Below are positions 17,871 through 26,237 of a stretch of 38,692 nucleotides of DNA, piece by piece; within the stretch, counting starts at the first letter, position 1, and every line of letters starts with the position of its first letter. Origin of the DNA: Pedosphaera sp. (GTDB lineage Bacteria; Verrucomicrobiota; Verrucomicrobiia; Limisphaerales; UBA1096); NCBI GenBank assembly GCA_022451065.1, contig JAKUOU010000028.1:9444-48135 (forward strand), read 5' to 3'. The notes under the pieces are model-generated. The model worked only from the letters and a program-made list of their open reading frames with translations, was not told the DNA's origin and did not search any database. Made by a program: the position numbers and the translations under genes.

Positions 17871-19319
17871 TTACGCAAGGATATCATGAACGACTTTCCC
17901 GTGAACGTCGGTTAAGCGGTATTGACGGCCTTGGTATTTGTACGTGAGCCGCTCGTGATTCAAACCCATTTGATGTAGGATAGTCGCGTTAAGATCGTGA
18001 ACGTGGACAGGGTTCAGCGAAACGTTGTAGCAGTAATCATCCGTGGCACCGTGAACGTAGCCTTTATTCACGCCGCCACCCGCTAACATGAAAGTGAAGC
18101 AGCGCGGATGATGATCTCGTCCTCCATTTTTATCCGGCGCCTGAGCGTAAATCGTCCGGCCAAACTCTCCACCCCAGACAATCAAGGTCTCGTCCAGCAA
18201 TCCGCGTTGCTTGAGGTCTCGGATGAGTCCGGCGGTGGGATGATCAGTATCACGACATTGACGAGGCAAATCCTGTGACAGTTTAAAGTGATGATCCCAC
18301 CCCATGTGGAAGAGCTGGATAAAACGCACATCCCGCTCAGCCAGCCTCCGTGCCAACAAACAATTCGCAGCGTACGAGCCAGGTTTTTTTACGTCAGGCC
18401 CGTAAAGTTTAAGCACTTTCTCCGATTCTCCGGAGACATCGGTTAACTCCGGCACACTCGACTGCATTCGGAAGGCCATCTCGTATTGGGCGATCCGAGA
18501 TTGAATCTCTGGATCACCAATTACGCCGAGGCGTTGCTGGTTTAAGTTGGCCAGATCGTCAAGCATATCGCGCCGCATGATCCGACTGATGCCGGACGGG
18601 TTAGAGAGATAGTAAACCGGATCACCGGTATTTCGAAACTTTACTCCGGAATGCTCGGTCGGCAAAAAACCAGACGCCCAAAGCCGGCTGTATAACGGCT
18701 GCGCATCAGAGGAACCACCCCTGGATGTGAGCACGATATACGAAGGCAAATTGCGATTCACCGCCCCCAATCCGTACGACATCCACGAACCGATACTAGG
18801 CCGGCCCGACAACTGAAAGCCGGTCTGCAAAAAAGTGATCGCAGGATCGTGATTAATCGCCTCGGAATGCATCGATCGGATCAAACAAAGGTCGTCGGCG
18901 ACTCCGCTGAGGTTGGGCAATAAATCACTCAATTCGATACCGCTTATGCCGCGTGGTGCAAAATGATAATTAGTTGGAGCCACCGGTAGCGTTTTTTGAT
19001 TCGACGTCATGCCGGTTAGGCGCTGCTTGCCGAGGATGGACTCCGGCAACTCTTTGCCACGCTGTTTTTCCAACTCCGGTTTAGGATCAAAAAGATCCAT
19101 CTGCGAGGGACCTCCCGATTGAAAAAGATAAATAACTCGCTTGGCCTTGGGAGCGAAATTCGCTCGGCCAATCGATCCTGTAGCATTCGTTTGATTGCGG
19201 CATAACAAACTCCCCAATGCCGCAGCGCCGCACCCGTTCGCAGATGTTTCCAAAAATGTCCGCCGATTTATCGCATCCTGCCGGCTAAATATCGCCAATT
19301 GCTCTTTTGTATTAGGCAT
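17871..19319 (-). CDS. DUF1501 family protein with Tat-type leader (third copy)
   Basis: The product has 482 residues. NRRTFLETSANGCGAAALGS near residues 18-37 is a Tat-type signal preceded by an 18-residue n-region. The core starts VIYLFQSGGPSQMDLFDPKP; the histidine found in the other copies (PSH) is Q here. The later block LLDETLIVWGGEFGRT is followed by GGRDHHPRCF. The ATG at 19319 shares one base with the stop of the upstream PSD1 gene (TGATG), so translation is coupled; a GTG one codon earlier is the alternative. The gene ends 32 bases from the convergent WD40 gene, and no clear terminator is visible between them. It is the last gene of the long leftward sulfatase cluster. Confidence 0.92.
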   Translation of the reverse strand: MPNTKEQLAIFSRQDAINRRTFLETSANGCGAAALGSLLCRNQTNATGSIGRANFAPKAKRVIYLFQSGGPSQMDLFDPKPELEKQRGKELPESILGKQRLTGMTSNQKTLPVAPTNYHFAPRGISGIELSDLLPNLSGVADDLCLIRSMHSEAINHDPAITFLQTGFQLSGRPSIGSWMSYGLGAVNRNLPSYIVLTSRGGSSDAQPLYSRLWASGFLPTEHSGVKFRNTGDPVYYLSNPSGISRIMRRDMLDDLANLNQQRLGVIGDPEIQSRIAQYEMAFRMQSSVPELTDVSGESEKVLKLYGPDVKKPGSYAANCLLARRLAERDVRFIQLFHMGWDHHFKLSQDLPRQCRDTDHPTAGLIRDLKQRGLLDETLIVWGGEFGRTIYAQAPDKNGGRDHHPRCFTFMLAGGGVNKGYVHGATDDYCYNVSLNPVHVHDLNATILHQMGLNHERLTYKYQGRQYRLTDVHGKVVHDILA

Positions 19320-21589
19320 CACTTGTTGATAAGTTCGTCGAGGTTGAGAATTACGTTCGCCACCGTGGTCATCGCTGCTAACTGAGACTGGTCAAACGCT
19401 TGAGAAACTTTTGTTTCCCCCTGACCAAGCAGCAATGCGGCGTTCTTCGGGGTGGCAACGAACTTGGCTAAGCGCCGTTCGTAACCGGATATAAGCACCA
19501 CCAACTCGCTTGGCTTTGGTACTCGCGCTACCGCACAGCGGAAGCCCCATGTAATTCGCTCATCCGGCGTCGCCCCATTGGCCATCATTCGTTCCGCAAA
19601 CTTCTTTGCCGCTTCGACATATGTCACTTCGTTCATTAATGCCAACGCTTGAAGCGGCGTGTTCGTTTGCGACCGCTTTACCACGCAAACTTCCCGACTT
19701 GGTGTGTCGAACAACAGCATGCTCGGATGCGCCACCGTCCGTCGAATGCGCGAGTAGAGGCTGCGGCGATAGAGTTTTTCGCCATGATCCTGCACAAAAG
19801 TTCCTCGCTTCTCCACCTCCTTCCAAAGACCGGCAGGTTGATAAACCCACATGCTAGGCCCACCGATTTTTTCGACCAAGAGCCCCGACACAGCGAGCGC
19901 TTGGTCTCGGATCATCTCCGCTGGCAAACGAACGCGCGGCCCGCGACTCAGCAATTGATTTTTAGGATCGCGAATGAGACGGTCGGAATCCACGGATGCG
20001 GTTTGCCGGTAAGTAGCACTCATCACCATTTTCTTGAGCAACCGTTTGATGTTCCAACCGTGTTCGACGAAATCCACCGCCAACCAATCAAGTAATTCCG
20101 GATGGCTTGGCCAATCGGTTTGGACGCCTAAATTCTCCGAGCTTTCAACAATCCCCAAACCGAATACCTGTTCCCACAAGCGATTCACAACGACTCGTGC
20201 GGTTAATGGATGACGCCTGTCCACCAACCAATGTGCCAATGCCAACCGGTTCATTTTCATGCCTCTCGGCGCCGGCGAAAACGCCGCCGGTAGCCCTGCC
20301 TGCACTTCCTCAATCGGTGCATCGTATTGCCCTCGATCTAGCACGAATGCCTTCCGCGGCTTCTCCATTTCCAGCATCACCATCACCCATGGATATGTGC
20401 TGTCGAGATTTGCGATCGCTTTTTTACGTTCATCCTTATTTTCAAACTTTGCTGCGATTGCACGGACCTCGCTTTGGTACTCTCTAGTTTTATAACGAAT
20501 GCGCGGATCCGCACTTCCGCGCAAATTATTGATAAATCCCTTTTCGTCTAGGTTGTTAAACATCGCGAAAATTTGGTAGAATTCCTTTTGACTAATCGGG
20601 TCGTATTTGTGGTCGTGGCAACGCGCACAACTCAGCGTCAGGCCCATCCAAACGGTGCCCATCGCTTGTACCCTGTCGATCACGTACTCAGTACGCCATT
20701 CTTCGTCGATCGCCCCACCCTCGGTATTGATTCGATGATTTCTATTGAATCCGGTCGCCAAGATCTGACTCTGCGTGGGATTCGGCAGTAAATCGCCAGC
20801 CAACTGCTCGACGGTAAACTCGTCGTACGGTTTGTTGGCATTGAACGATTCTATCACCCAGTCACGCCATGGCCACTGACTATTCTCCAAATCGTTATCG
20901 TAGCCGTGACTATCAGCATATCGCGCGCCGTCGAGCCACCACACAGCCATGCGCTCGCCAAACCGCGGTGAATCAAGCAGACGGTCAACAACTTTTTCAT
21001 ATGCGTCGGCCGAGACATCATTCAAAAAAAGATCAATCTGGTCGACCGCAGGAGGCAAACCGGTCAAATCAAAACTCACACGACGAATCAGGGACTCCTT
21101 GGTCGCCTGCTTTTTTGGCTCTAGCCCCGCCTTAGCCAAGCGCTCAAAAATGAAACGATCGATCTCATTGTGCCCCCAATCTTGACGATAGGGCAATTTT
21201 GCCTTCTTTGGCTCTTGGAAAGCCCAGTGCTTTTCGTAGTTGGCGCCTTCTCCAATCCACTCTTTTAGTCTCGTCTTTTCCGACTCGGTCAACTGCACCT
21301 CGTCAGATGGCGGCATCACGAAGTCCACATCCTTTGAAAAAATTCGGGAGATAAGCGCGCTCTTTTTCAAGTCCCCCGGCACCACCGCTCGAACGCCATT
21401 ACGCTCAGCATAAGCCGACTCCTGCTCATCCAATCGCAGTCCAGCTTTTCGTTTCACCCCATCCATACCGTGACAGGCAAAACATTTCTCGGCGAAGATA
21501 GGTAGCACATCCTTGTTAAATCCCACCTCCGCCTTGGCGATATTCACCGCCAACCAAGCGATGGCGGTAATAAAATGAACCTGTTTCAT
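19319..21589 (-). CDS. PSCyt1-PSCyt2(DUF1549)-PSD1(DUF1553) exported protein
   Basis: The 756-residue product has a signal peptide (MKQVHFITAIAWLAVNIAKA). The cytochrome C motif is C36-C39-H40 (KCFACHGMDG), followed by MPPSDEVQLTESEK. DUF1549 contains LTGLPPAVDQIDLF and WWLDGARYADSHG. A second heme-type motif is present (LSCARCHDHKYDPI). DUF1553 has LTARVVVNRLWEQVFGLG and TPLQALALMNE. I use ATG 21589, 37 bases after the sulfatase stop; a GTG at 21640 would overlap that gene and bury the signal peptide. Its end is fused by TGATG to the DUF1501 start, so the two are made together. It is a more typical PSD1 protein than the 5304-7949 copy. A redox or scaffold function is presumed but unproven. 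Confidence 0.93.
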   Translation of the reverse strand: MKQVHFITAIAWLAVNIAKAEVGFNKDVLPIFAEKCFACHGMDGVKRKAGLRLDEQESAYAERNGVRAVVPGDLKKSALISRIFSKDVDFVMPPSDEVQLTESEKTRLKEWIGEGANYEKHWAFQEPKKAKLPYRQDWGHNEIDRFIFERLAKAGLEPKKQATKESLIRRVSFDLTGLPPAVDQIDLFLNDVSADAYEKVVDRLLDSPRFGERMAVWWLDGARYADSHGYDNDLENSQWPWRDWVIESFNANKPYDEFTVEQLAGDLLPNPTQSQILATGFNRNHRINTEGGAIDEEWRTEYVIDRVQAMGTVWMGLTLSCARCHDHKYDPISQKEFYQIFAMFNNLDEKGFINNLRGSADPRIRYKTREYQSEVRAIAAKFENKDERKKAIANLDSTYPWVMVMLEMEKPRKAFVLDRGQYDAPIEEVQAGLPAAFSPAPRGMKMNRLALAHWLVDRRHPLTARVVVNRLWEQVFGLGIVESSENLGVQTDWPSHPELLDWLAVDFVEHGWNIKRLLKKMVMSATYRQTASVDSDRLIRDPKNQLLSRGPRVRLPAEMIRDQALAVSGLLVEKIGGPSMWVYQPAGLWKEVEKRGTFVQDHGEKLYRRSLYSRIRRTVAHPSMLLFDTPSREVCVVKRSQTNTPLQALALMNEVTYVEAAKKFAERMMANGATPDERITWGFRCAVARVPKPSELVVLISGYERRLAKFVATPKNAALLLGQGETKVSQAFDQSQLAAMTTVANVILNLDELINK

Positions 21590-21626
21590 CGTGCAGCAAC
21601 TACTCAGCCGAGCATAAATCCCGCGT

Positions 21627-23183
21627 TTATTTCTGGGCACGACCGCTACTGGTGTTCTTTCGAAAATTGAGTTTGGCCAATTTGTCCTTCACGGGGTTCA
21701 AGTGCCGTCCTTTCAGTCGATCCACATCCTTGGCCAGGCGGAACCACTCCTTGGCCATCGCTTCGACTCGTTTTGGATTATTCGCTGCCAAATCGTGTGT
21801 TTCCGTCCGGTCCTCCCCAAGGTTGTACAACTCCCAGCGTCCCAGCTTGGCCGAGACTAGCTTCCAAGAACCCTGCCGAAGAGCGCGGTCAGTCCCGAAG
21901 TGAAAATATAGATTCTCATGCGGCTCACGCTCATTACCCTCAAGAATCGGCAGCAACGACTTGCCCATCAGGGGGTCGATCTTGCGATCGCCGATTTGCT
22001 TGGGGTATTTCGCGCCGGCCACATCAATGAACGTGCCCATGAAATCTATAAGATGACCCGGTTGCCTCGTGATACTGCCTGGTCCGGTCTTCAATCCCTT
22101 CGGCCAATGCGCAATGAGTGGCGAACTAATGCCGCCTTCGTGCTGGTTTTGTTTGTAGAACCTAAACGGCGTGTTTCCCGCGTGCGCCCAACTGGCATCA
22201 TAAGTCCAGTATGACTTGGGATCCCACGGCTTGAGGTAGCGACCGCGCGTGCGCTCAAATGGACACGCTCCGTTGTCGGAGCAGAAAAGAAATAACGTGT
22301 TATCCCAAACACCCTTCTCCTTCAGCTTGGCCACGATACGGCCGACGTTTTGGTCCAGCACATCCACCATCGCGGCAAACACCTCCATACGGTCAGCCTC
22401 CCACTCACGTTCCTTAGCGTTGAGACTGTCCCACGCCGGAACATGCGTCGGTCGCGGACTGAGCTTGAATTTTTTTTGGATAAGCCCGCTCTTCAACTGC
22501 TTCGCATAACGCGTCTTGCGCAACTTGTCCCAGCCACCGTCATACATGCCGTTGTACTTGTTTACATCCGCCTCCGGCGCATGCAGCGGATAATGTGGCG
22601 CGTTGAACGCCACATAGAGCAGGAACGGATTCTTTTGCTGAGTCGCTTCATCGAGAAACTTCAAAGCGAAGTCGCCATTGGCATGTGTGGTGTAAAACGG
22701 CCGACCATTGAGCCTCTCCGGCACCTCATACTTTTCCCCGTTGAAACGAAATGTGTCGTCTCCTTTGAAGAAACTCGTCGCCCCGGACAGGTGCCCCCAA
22801 TAACGCTGAAAACCAAAGTCAGTTGGTTCCTTGTTCAGATGCCACTTGCCGACCATTGCCGTGAAGTAGTCCGCCTGACCAAGCACCTCGGCGATTGTTG
22901 CCCCACGATCGAGCTTCGCCCCACCCGCCTGGTCACAGTAAAGGCCGGTCAATAGCGATACGCGCGACGAGTGACACTTAGCCGTGTTGTAAAACTGCGA
23001 AAACCTCAATCCCTCAGCTGCCAGGGTATCGAGGTTTGGTGTTTGAATTTCCGACCCGTAGCAACCCAGATCGGCAAAGCCCAAGTCATCGGCCATAATC
23101 AGGACAATGTTTGGCCGCTTGGCGGCATCAACAGACACAAAACAAGCCAGTGCTGAAACGAAAATCCTTATCAAGTTCCTCAT
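21627..23183 (-). CDS. Secreted sulfatase with CHSSR active-site motif
   Basis: The product has 518 residues. A signal peptide (MRNLIRIFVSALACFVSVDA) precedes PNIVLIMADDLG, with aspartates at 32-33. The nucleophile is C70 in CHSSR: the usual proline or alanine at the third position is serine, still within the broader maturase motif. GKWHLN gives K113 and H115. CSDNGACPFERTRGRY supplies the last metal ligands. NTPFRFYKQNQHEGGIS and the RALRQGSWKL region match the sulfatase at 26238-27941, so both belong to the same arylsulfatase subfamily. It lies between the ceramidase-fold gene and the PSD1 gene. The specific sulfated sugar cannot be read from the sequence. Confidence 0.92.
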   Translation of the reverse strand: MRNLIRIFVSALACFVSVDAAKRPNIVLIMADDLGFADLGCYGSEIQTPNLDTLAAEGLRFSQFYNTAKCHSSRVSLLTGLYCDQAGGAKLDRGATIAEVLGQADYFTAMVGKWHLNKEPTDFGFQRYWGHLSGATSFFKGDDTFRFNGEKYEVPERLNGRPFYTTHANGDFALKFLDEATQQKNPFLLYVAFNAPHYPLHAPEADVNKYNGMYDGGWDKLRKTRYAKQLKSGLIQKKFKLSPRPTHVPAWDSLNAKEREWEADRMEVFAAMVDVLDQNVGRIVAKLKEKGVWDNTLFLFCSDNGACPFERTRGRYLKPWDPKSYWTYDASWAHAGNTPFRFYKQNQHEGGISSPLIAHWPKGLKTGPGSITRQPGHLIDFMGTFIDVAGAKYPKQIGDRKIDPLMGKSLLPILEGNEREPHENLYFHFGTDRALRQGSWKLVSAKLGRWELYNLGEDRTETHDLAANNPKRVEAMAKEWFRLAKDVDRLKGRHLNPVKDKLAKLNFRKNTSSGRAQK

Positions 23184-23228
23184 AAGTTTTGGCAGGAAAC
23201 CTACAAAAGAACCACGACATCCACAACG

Positions 23229-25241
23229 TTAGTCAAATGCTTGGCTAAGCTTTAAAAGTTTGTCGAAATCGGGTTGTTGGGTGTCGAGGGCAAACCAGCG
23301 TTTTGAACCCTGGCCGAGCGATCGTACTGTAATCGGCACCACTCCGTTTCTATCCACCGGAATTCTTCCTTTTAGAGCTACAAAAAAGAATCCTCCAGAA
23401 TCTACATTGGAAGTCCATGTCGGCAAATAGGTCAGTTCCACCGTACCGTCTTTAGAATCCCATCGTGTCAATTGCCGCGTCACGTCGAACCGGAGTTTTT
23501 CCTCATTATTGAGAACCAGCGCGAAGCCGTCTGTTTTCGGTTCTGTTTCCCACCCGACACCGCCGGAAAAATAATAAACCATAGTACTCCCTGCGGTTTT
23601 TGGTCTCGGCGGCGTAATCCATGCCAATTCAGTTCCGGTTTTCAACTGACGAATAAATCTTCGATGATCATGGTCTCCAGCATAGTTAAACCATTCCGTC
23701 TCCTCGCTATCTGCTTTCGAGACAACCCCAACCGCCGGTTGCGCCACTCGCACATAACCTTGCAGCTTTTGCAGTATACGGATTTCTTCTTCCGTTCTCT
23801 CGCCGGTCACCCAGTTGGCCAAGCGCTTAAACATCAATGTTTCACCGCTGGGCAGCTTGTGATATGGCGAAGGTTCCTGATCCGCCCTAGCCATGAATGG
23901 TTCACCGACTAGTTCACGAATGGCCTGAACCAGTTTATCTTCCACATCCGGATCGTATCGACCAGGCTGCTCATAGTAGACTTGGGAAAAATCGGCCTCA
24001 TAACCACCCTCCTCCAGCACACGACGCGACGGAATATAGCCTGGCATGTCATTCACCCATGCGTTGATCCACAGGCGAGACCAGTCAAGTTCTCGCTTAA
24101 GCCGAACGGCATAATCTACCACTACCTCGCCCGCTAGAAACACAATTGCCAACTCGTTCCCAAATTTCCAGACCGACATCGGATAGCTTATTTCCGCCGG
24201 AATTGATCCCTGCGTGTCCAGTTTCGCCAGCATCGCTTTGGCCAATTGATGCTCGAAACCACCGGACTTTAGTTGTGCCTGCCAATATTCGCGCGACTTC
24301 GGTTTGACCAATGGCAATTGTATTCGCCTGGAAACCACGGTTGGCACCCCGCCCAGTAAAATCGTTCCATCCGTAAGCAGCCGTTTGGCTTCTGCGGCAA
24401 TCGAACGTCCGTGCTCCTCAGCAATCTGAAGACTACCGCTTGGTTGCGGCCCGACGTCCGCACCGCAACCAATCGTCATCAGTGAAACCGCACCGGCAAA
24501 CTCTTTCTCCATCCACTCATTCGCAAAACCGGCCCAATCCCCGCCGACACGATTCCGCGAGCCCACCGTCGTACAGTGGCAGGCATAATTCGCCCAGACA
24601 GCACGCACCTTGCCGCTACTATCCCGTGCCGCGAGAACCGGCATGCTATGATCAACTGGTGCGTTCCGTTGAAAACCAAATCCTGCCCACTTGCCATTAC
24701 GGATTATCCGCCGGTTTCCACCGAATGTCGCACGCCCCTGAGCCCATTCAAGTTGCATCGGTTCGCGCCTGTCTAAAGCAGCGAGAACGGCCTCCTCCAT
24801 TTTATCGATCACAAATTCCGTGTATTCCACCACCCTTCGATCCTGCTCAGGTGTTGTGCGCCCCGCCCAAACCACCGCGGCATAACCGACCAACGTCGGG
24901 GCATTGTGAGTGTGCGTTGCGGCGATCACCAAGCGATCGGGCGAAACCCCGTGCTTGACCAGGCGCTTTGCCAGGCGATCAGTAACCGCCTGCGGTACGC
25001 CGCAATTATCCAGTGCCACAACCGCTACCCGTTTCTCGTCACCCATTACCAATGCACGTGCCCATAACGGTGTATCGACACCTTGATGCTCCGTCGCCCG
25101 CCCGCCATACCCCGCGAGCAAAACCGGCCCTTTCGGCGTCACATCCACCTTCGCAACCCCCACCGACATAGCTAACCCACAAAGCGAAATTTTAAATGCC
25201 AGTGCAAAGCAAAAGATCATATTCAAACGAAAACAAATCAT
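23229..25241 (-). CDS. Neutral/alkaline ceramidase-fold secreted protein lacking the usual serine
   Basis: The 670-residue product has an N-terminal leader (about residues 1-26) and a neutral ceramidase-type domain to about residue 440. Recognisable parts are VGVAKVDVTP, AGYGGRATEHQGVDTPLWAR, ATHTHNAPT (H110 and H112, expected zinc ligands) and H222 in ACHCTT. The family's catalytic GDVSP segment reads ADVGP here, with G264 where the nucleophilic serine should be. It is therefore unlikely to be a classical ceramidase; many environmental homologues carry this name from fold alone. The last 150 residues form an extra beta domain (TMVYYFSGGVGWETEP). ATG 25241 is preceded by a perfect TATAAT. A second ATG at 25220 is possible. 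Confidence 0.85.
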   Translation of the reverse strand: MICFRLNMIFCFALAFKISLCGLAMSVGVAKVDVTPKGPVLLAGYGGRATEHQGVDTPLWARALVMGDEKRVAVVALDNCGVPQAVTDRLAKRLVKHGVSPDRLVIAATHTHNAPTLVGYAAVVWAGRTTPEQDRRVVEYTEFVIDKMEEAVLAALDRREPMQLEWAQGRATFGGNRRIIRNGKWAGFGFQRNAPVDHSMPVLAARDSSGKVRAVWANYACHCTTVGSRNRVGGDWAGFANEWMEKEFAGAVSLMTIGCGADVGPQPSGSLQIAEEHGRSIAAEAKRLLTDGTILLGGVPTVVSRRIQLPLVKPKSREYWQAQLKSGGFEHQLAKAMLAKLDTQGSIPAEISYPMSVWKFGNELAIVFLAGEVVVDYAVRLKRELDWSRLWINAWVNDMPGYIPSRRVLEEGGYEADFSQVYYEQPGRYDPDVEDKLVQAIRELVGEPFMARADQEPSPYHKLPSGETLMFKRLANWVTGERTEEEIRILQKLQGYVRVAQPAVGVVSKADSEETEWFNYAGDHDHRRFIRQLKTGTELAWITPPRPKTAGSTMVYYFSGGVGWETEPKTDGFALVLNNEEKLRFDVTRQLTRWDSKDGTVELTYLPTWTSNVDSGGFFFVALKGRIPVDRNGVVPITVRSLGQGSKRWFALDTQQPDFDKLLKLSQAFD

Positions 25242-25261
25242 TATCTTTTTGCTATTTAGAA

Positions 25262-25267
25262 ATTATA
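25262..25267 (-). promoter_or_regulatory. Candidate -10 element before the ceramidase-fold gene
   Basis: The minus strand reads TATAAT 20 bases before ATG 25241. No good -35 hexamer is found 15-18 bases further upstream. If real, it gives the ceramidase-fold gene and the genes after it their own promoter inside the cluster. The 106-base gap 25242-25347 is one of the longer ones in this block. Confidence 0.35.
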
Positions 25268-25347
25268 CCCCATCTAGATTCAGGATTCGTGTGTTTTAAT
25301 TGAGCCTGCAACGCCTACTCATTCGCAGCCTCACATTGCAATATGGT

Positions 25348-26223
25348 CTAGTCCAAGTTTGAATGCATCTCTTCCTTGCTTGGCGTCTTGGACGGCACTC
25401 CGCCCTTCGGAATCTCAACGTTTGCGGTCCATAGAATAGCGTTAAGCATCAGCTTGCGATTATCATCGTGCTGCCAGTTCATATGCACATGCCCGCCGGT
25501 AAAGCCAAACCCACGACCGCCGCCGGGACGTTCGTAGGCCCATGCAACATGTTGACTCTCGCCATTGGCTACCGCCTTTCTTACTGTGGGATTGCCACTA
25601 CGCGCGCCGTCAGGACGCTTCAAAGTCTTAGCCGGTGGCACATCAGTCAGAATCGGCGTCACGCCCTTGAGATCTTTCACAAAGCGCATGTGATAATACC
25701 ACTCGTCGTTGACGCTGAAGGGCTTCACGCCGTTCCAGATCGAATGCTCCCGTGCCTTGAATTTAGGTGTCCAGTGAGGGTTCACCGACCAGTTCAAGTC
25801 GCAGAAACCGCCCATCCACTCGATGAACTTGTTGCCCGAGTCACCTTTGACCGCCTCGGTGGCCCAGTGAATCATTACCACACCCGTGCCCTTTTTCATG
25901 AGCGAATCAAACTCCTTTAGCTTCGGGTTAAGCACATGGCGGCCGTGGCCGGTGCAGAAAATAACAATTGAATCCGCACCCTTCAGGATCGATTCGTCCT
26001 TGGGGTATCCGTAATGAGGCACTAAAACCGCCTCGATTGGCAGGCCCGATTCATTCAGTCGCTTGGCGAGAATCATATTCCCTGCCCGATGTTCGTGTGC
26101 CAGGCGGCCATGACTCGGCTTGCCCGAGATAAAAACCACCTTCGCCTTTTTATCGGCCGCTTCAAGCGTTACGCCGGACAGTAATCCAGCCAGCACACTC
26201 AAGTTTGCAATTATTTTTTTCAT
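25348..26223 (-). CDS. ThuA-like domain secreted protein
   Basis: The product has 291 residues. MKKIIANLSVLAGLLSGVTL is a signal peptide, followed by a ThuA-like (class I glutamine amidotransferase-like) domain. VVFISGKPSHGRLAHEHRAG opens the domain, and DSIVIFCTGHGRH and VVMIHWATEAVKG follow near the middle. GFGFTGGHVHMNWQHDDNR comes before the last helix, which ends LMLNAILWTANVEIP. ThuA proteins occur in trehalose and other sugar-use loci; several are linked to 3-keto-sugar chemistry, but no reaction is firmly known. I use ATG 26223, with AAAGGA about six bases upstream and a 14-base gap to the previous stop. An open frame continues upstream to 26295 inside the sulfatase gene, but it would bury the signal peptide. 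Confidence 0.9.
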   Translation of the reverse strand: MKKIIANLSVLAGLLSGVTLEAADKKAKVVFISGKPSHGRLAHEHRAGNMILAKRLNESGLPIEAVLVPHYGYPKDESILKGADSIVIFCTGHGRHVLNPKLKEFDSLMKKGTGVVMIHWATEAVKGDSGNKFIEWMGGFCDLNWSVNPHWTPKFKAREHSIWNGVKPFSVNDEWYYHMRFVKDLKGVTPILTDVPPAKTLKRPDGARSGNPTVRKAVANGESQHVAWAYERPGGGRGFGFTGGHVHMNWQHDDNRKLMLNAILWTANVEIPKGGVPSKTPSKEEMHSNLD

Positions 26224-26237
26224 TGATGTCCTTTGAT

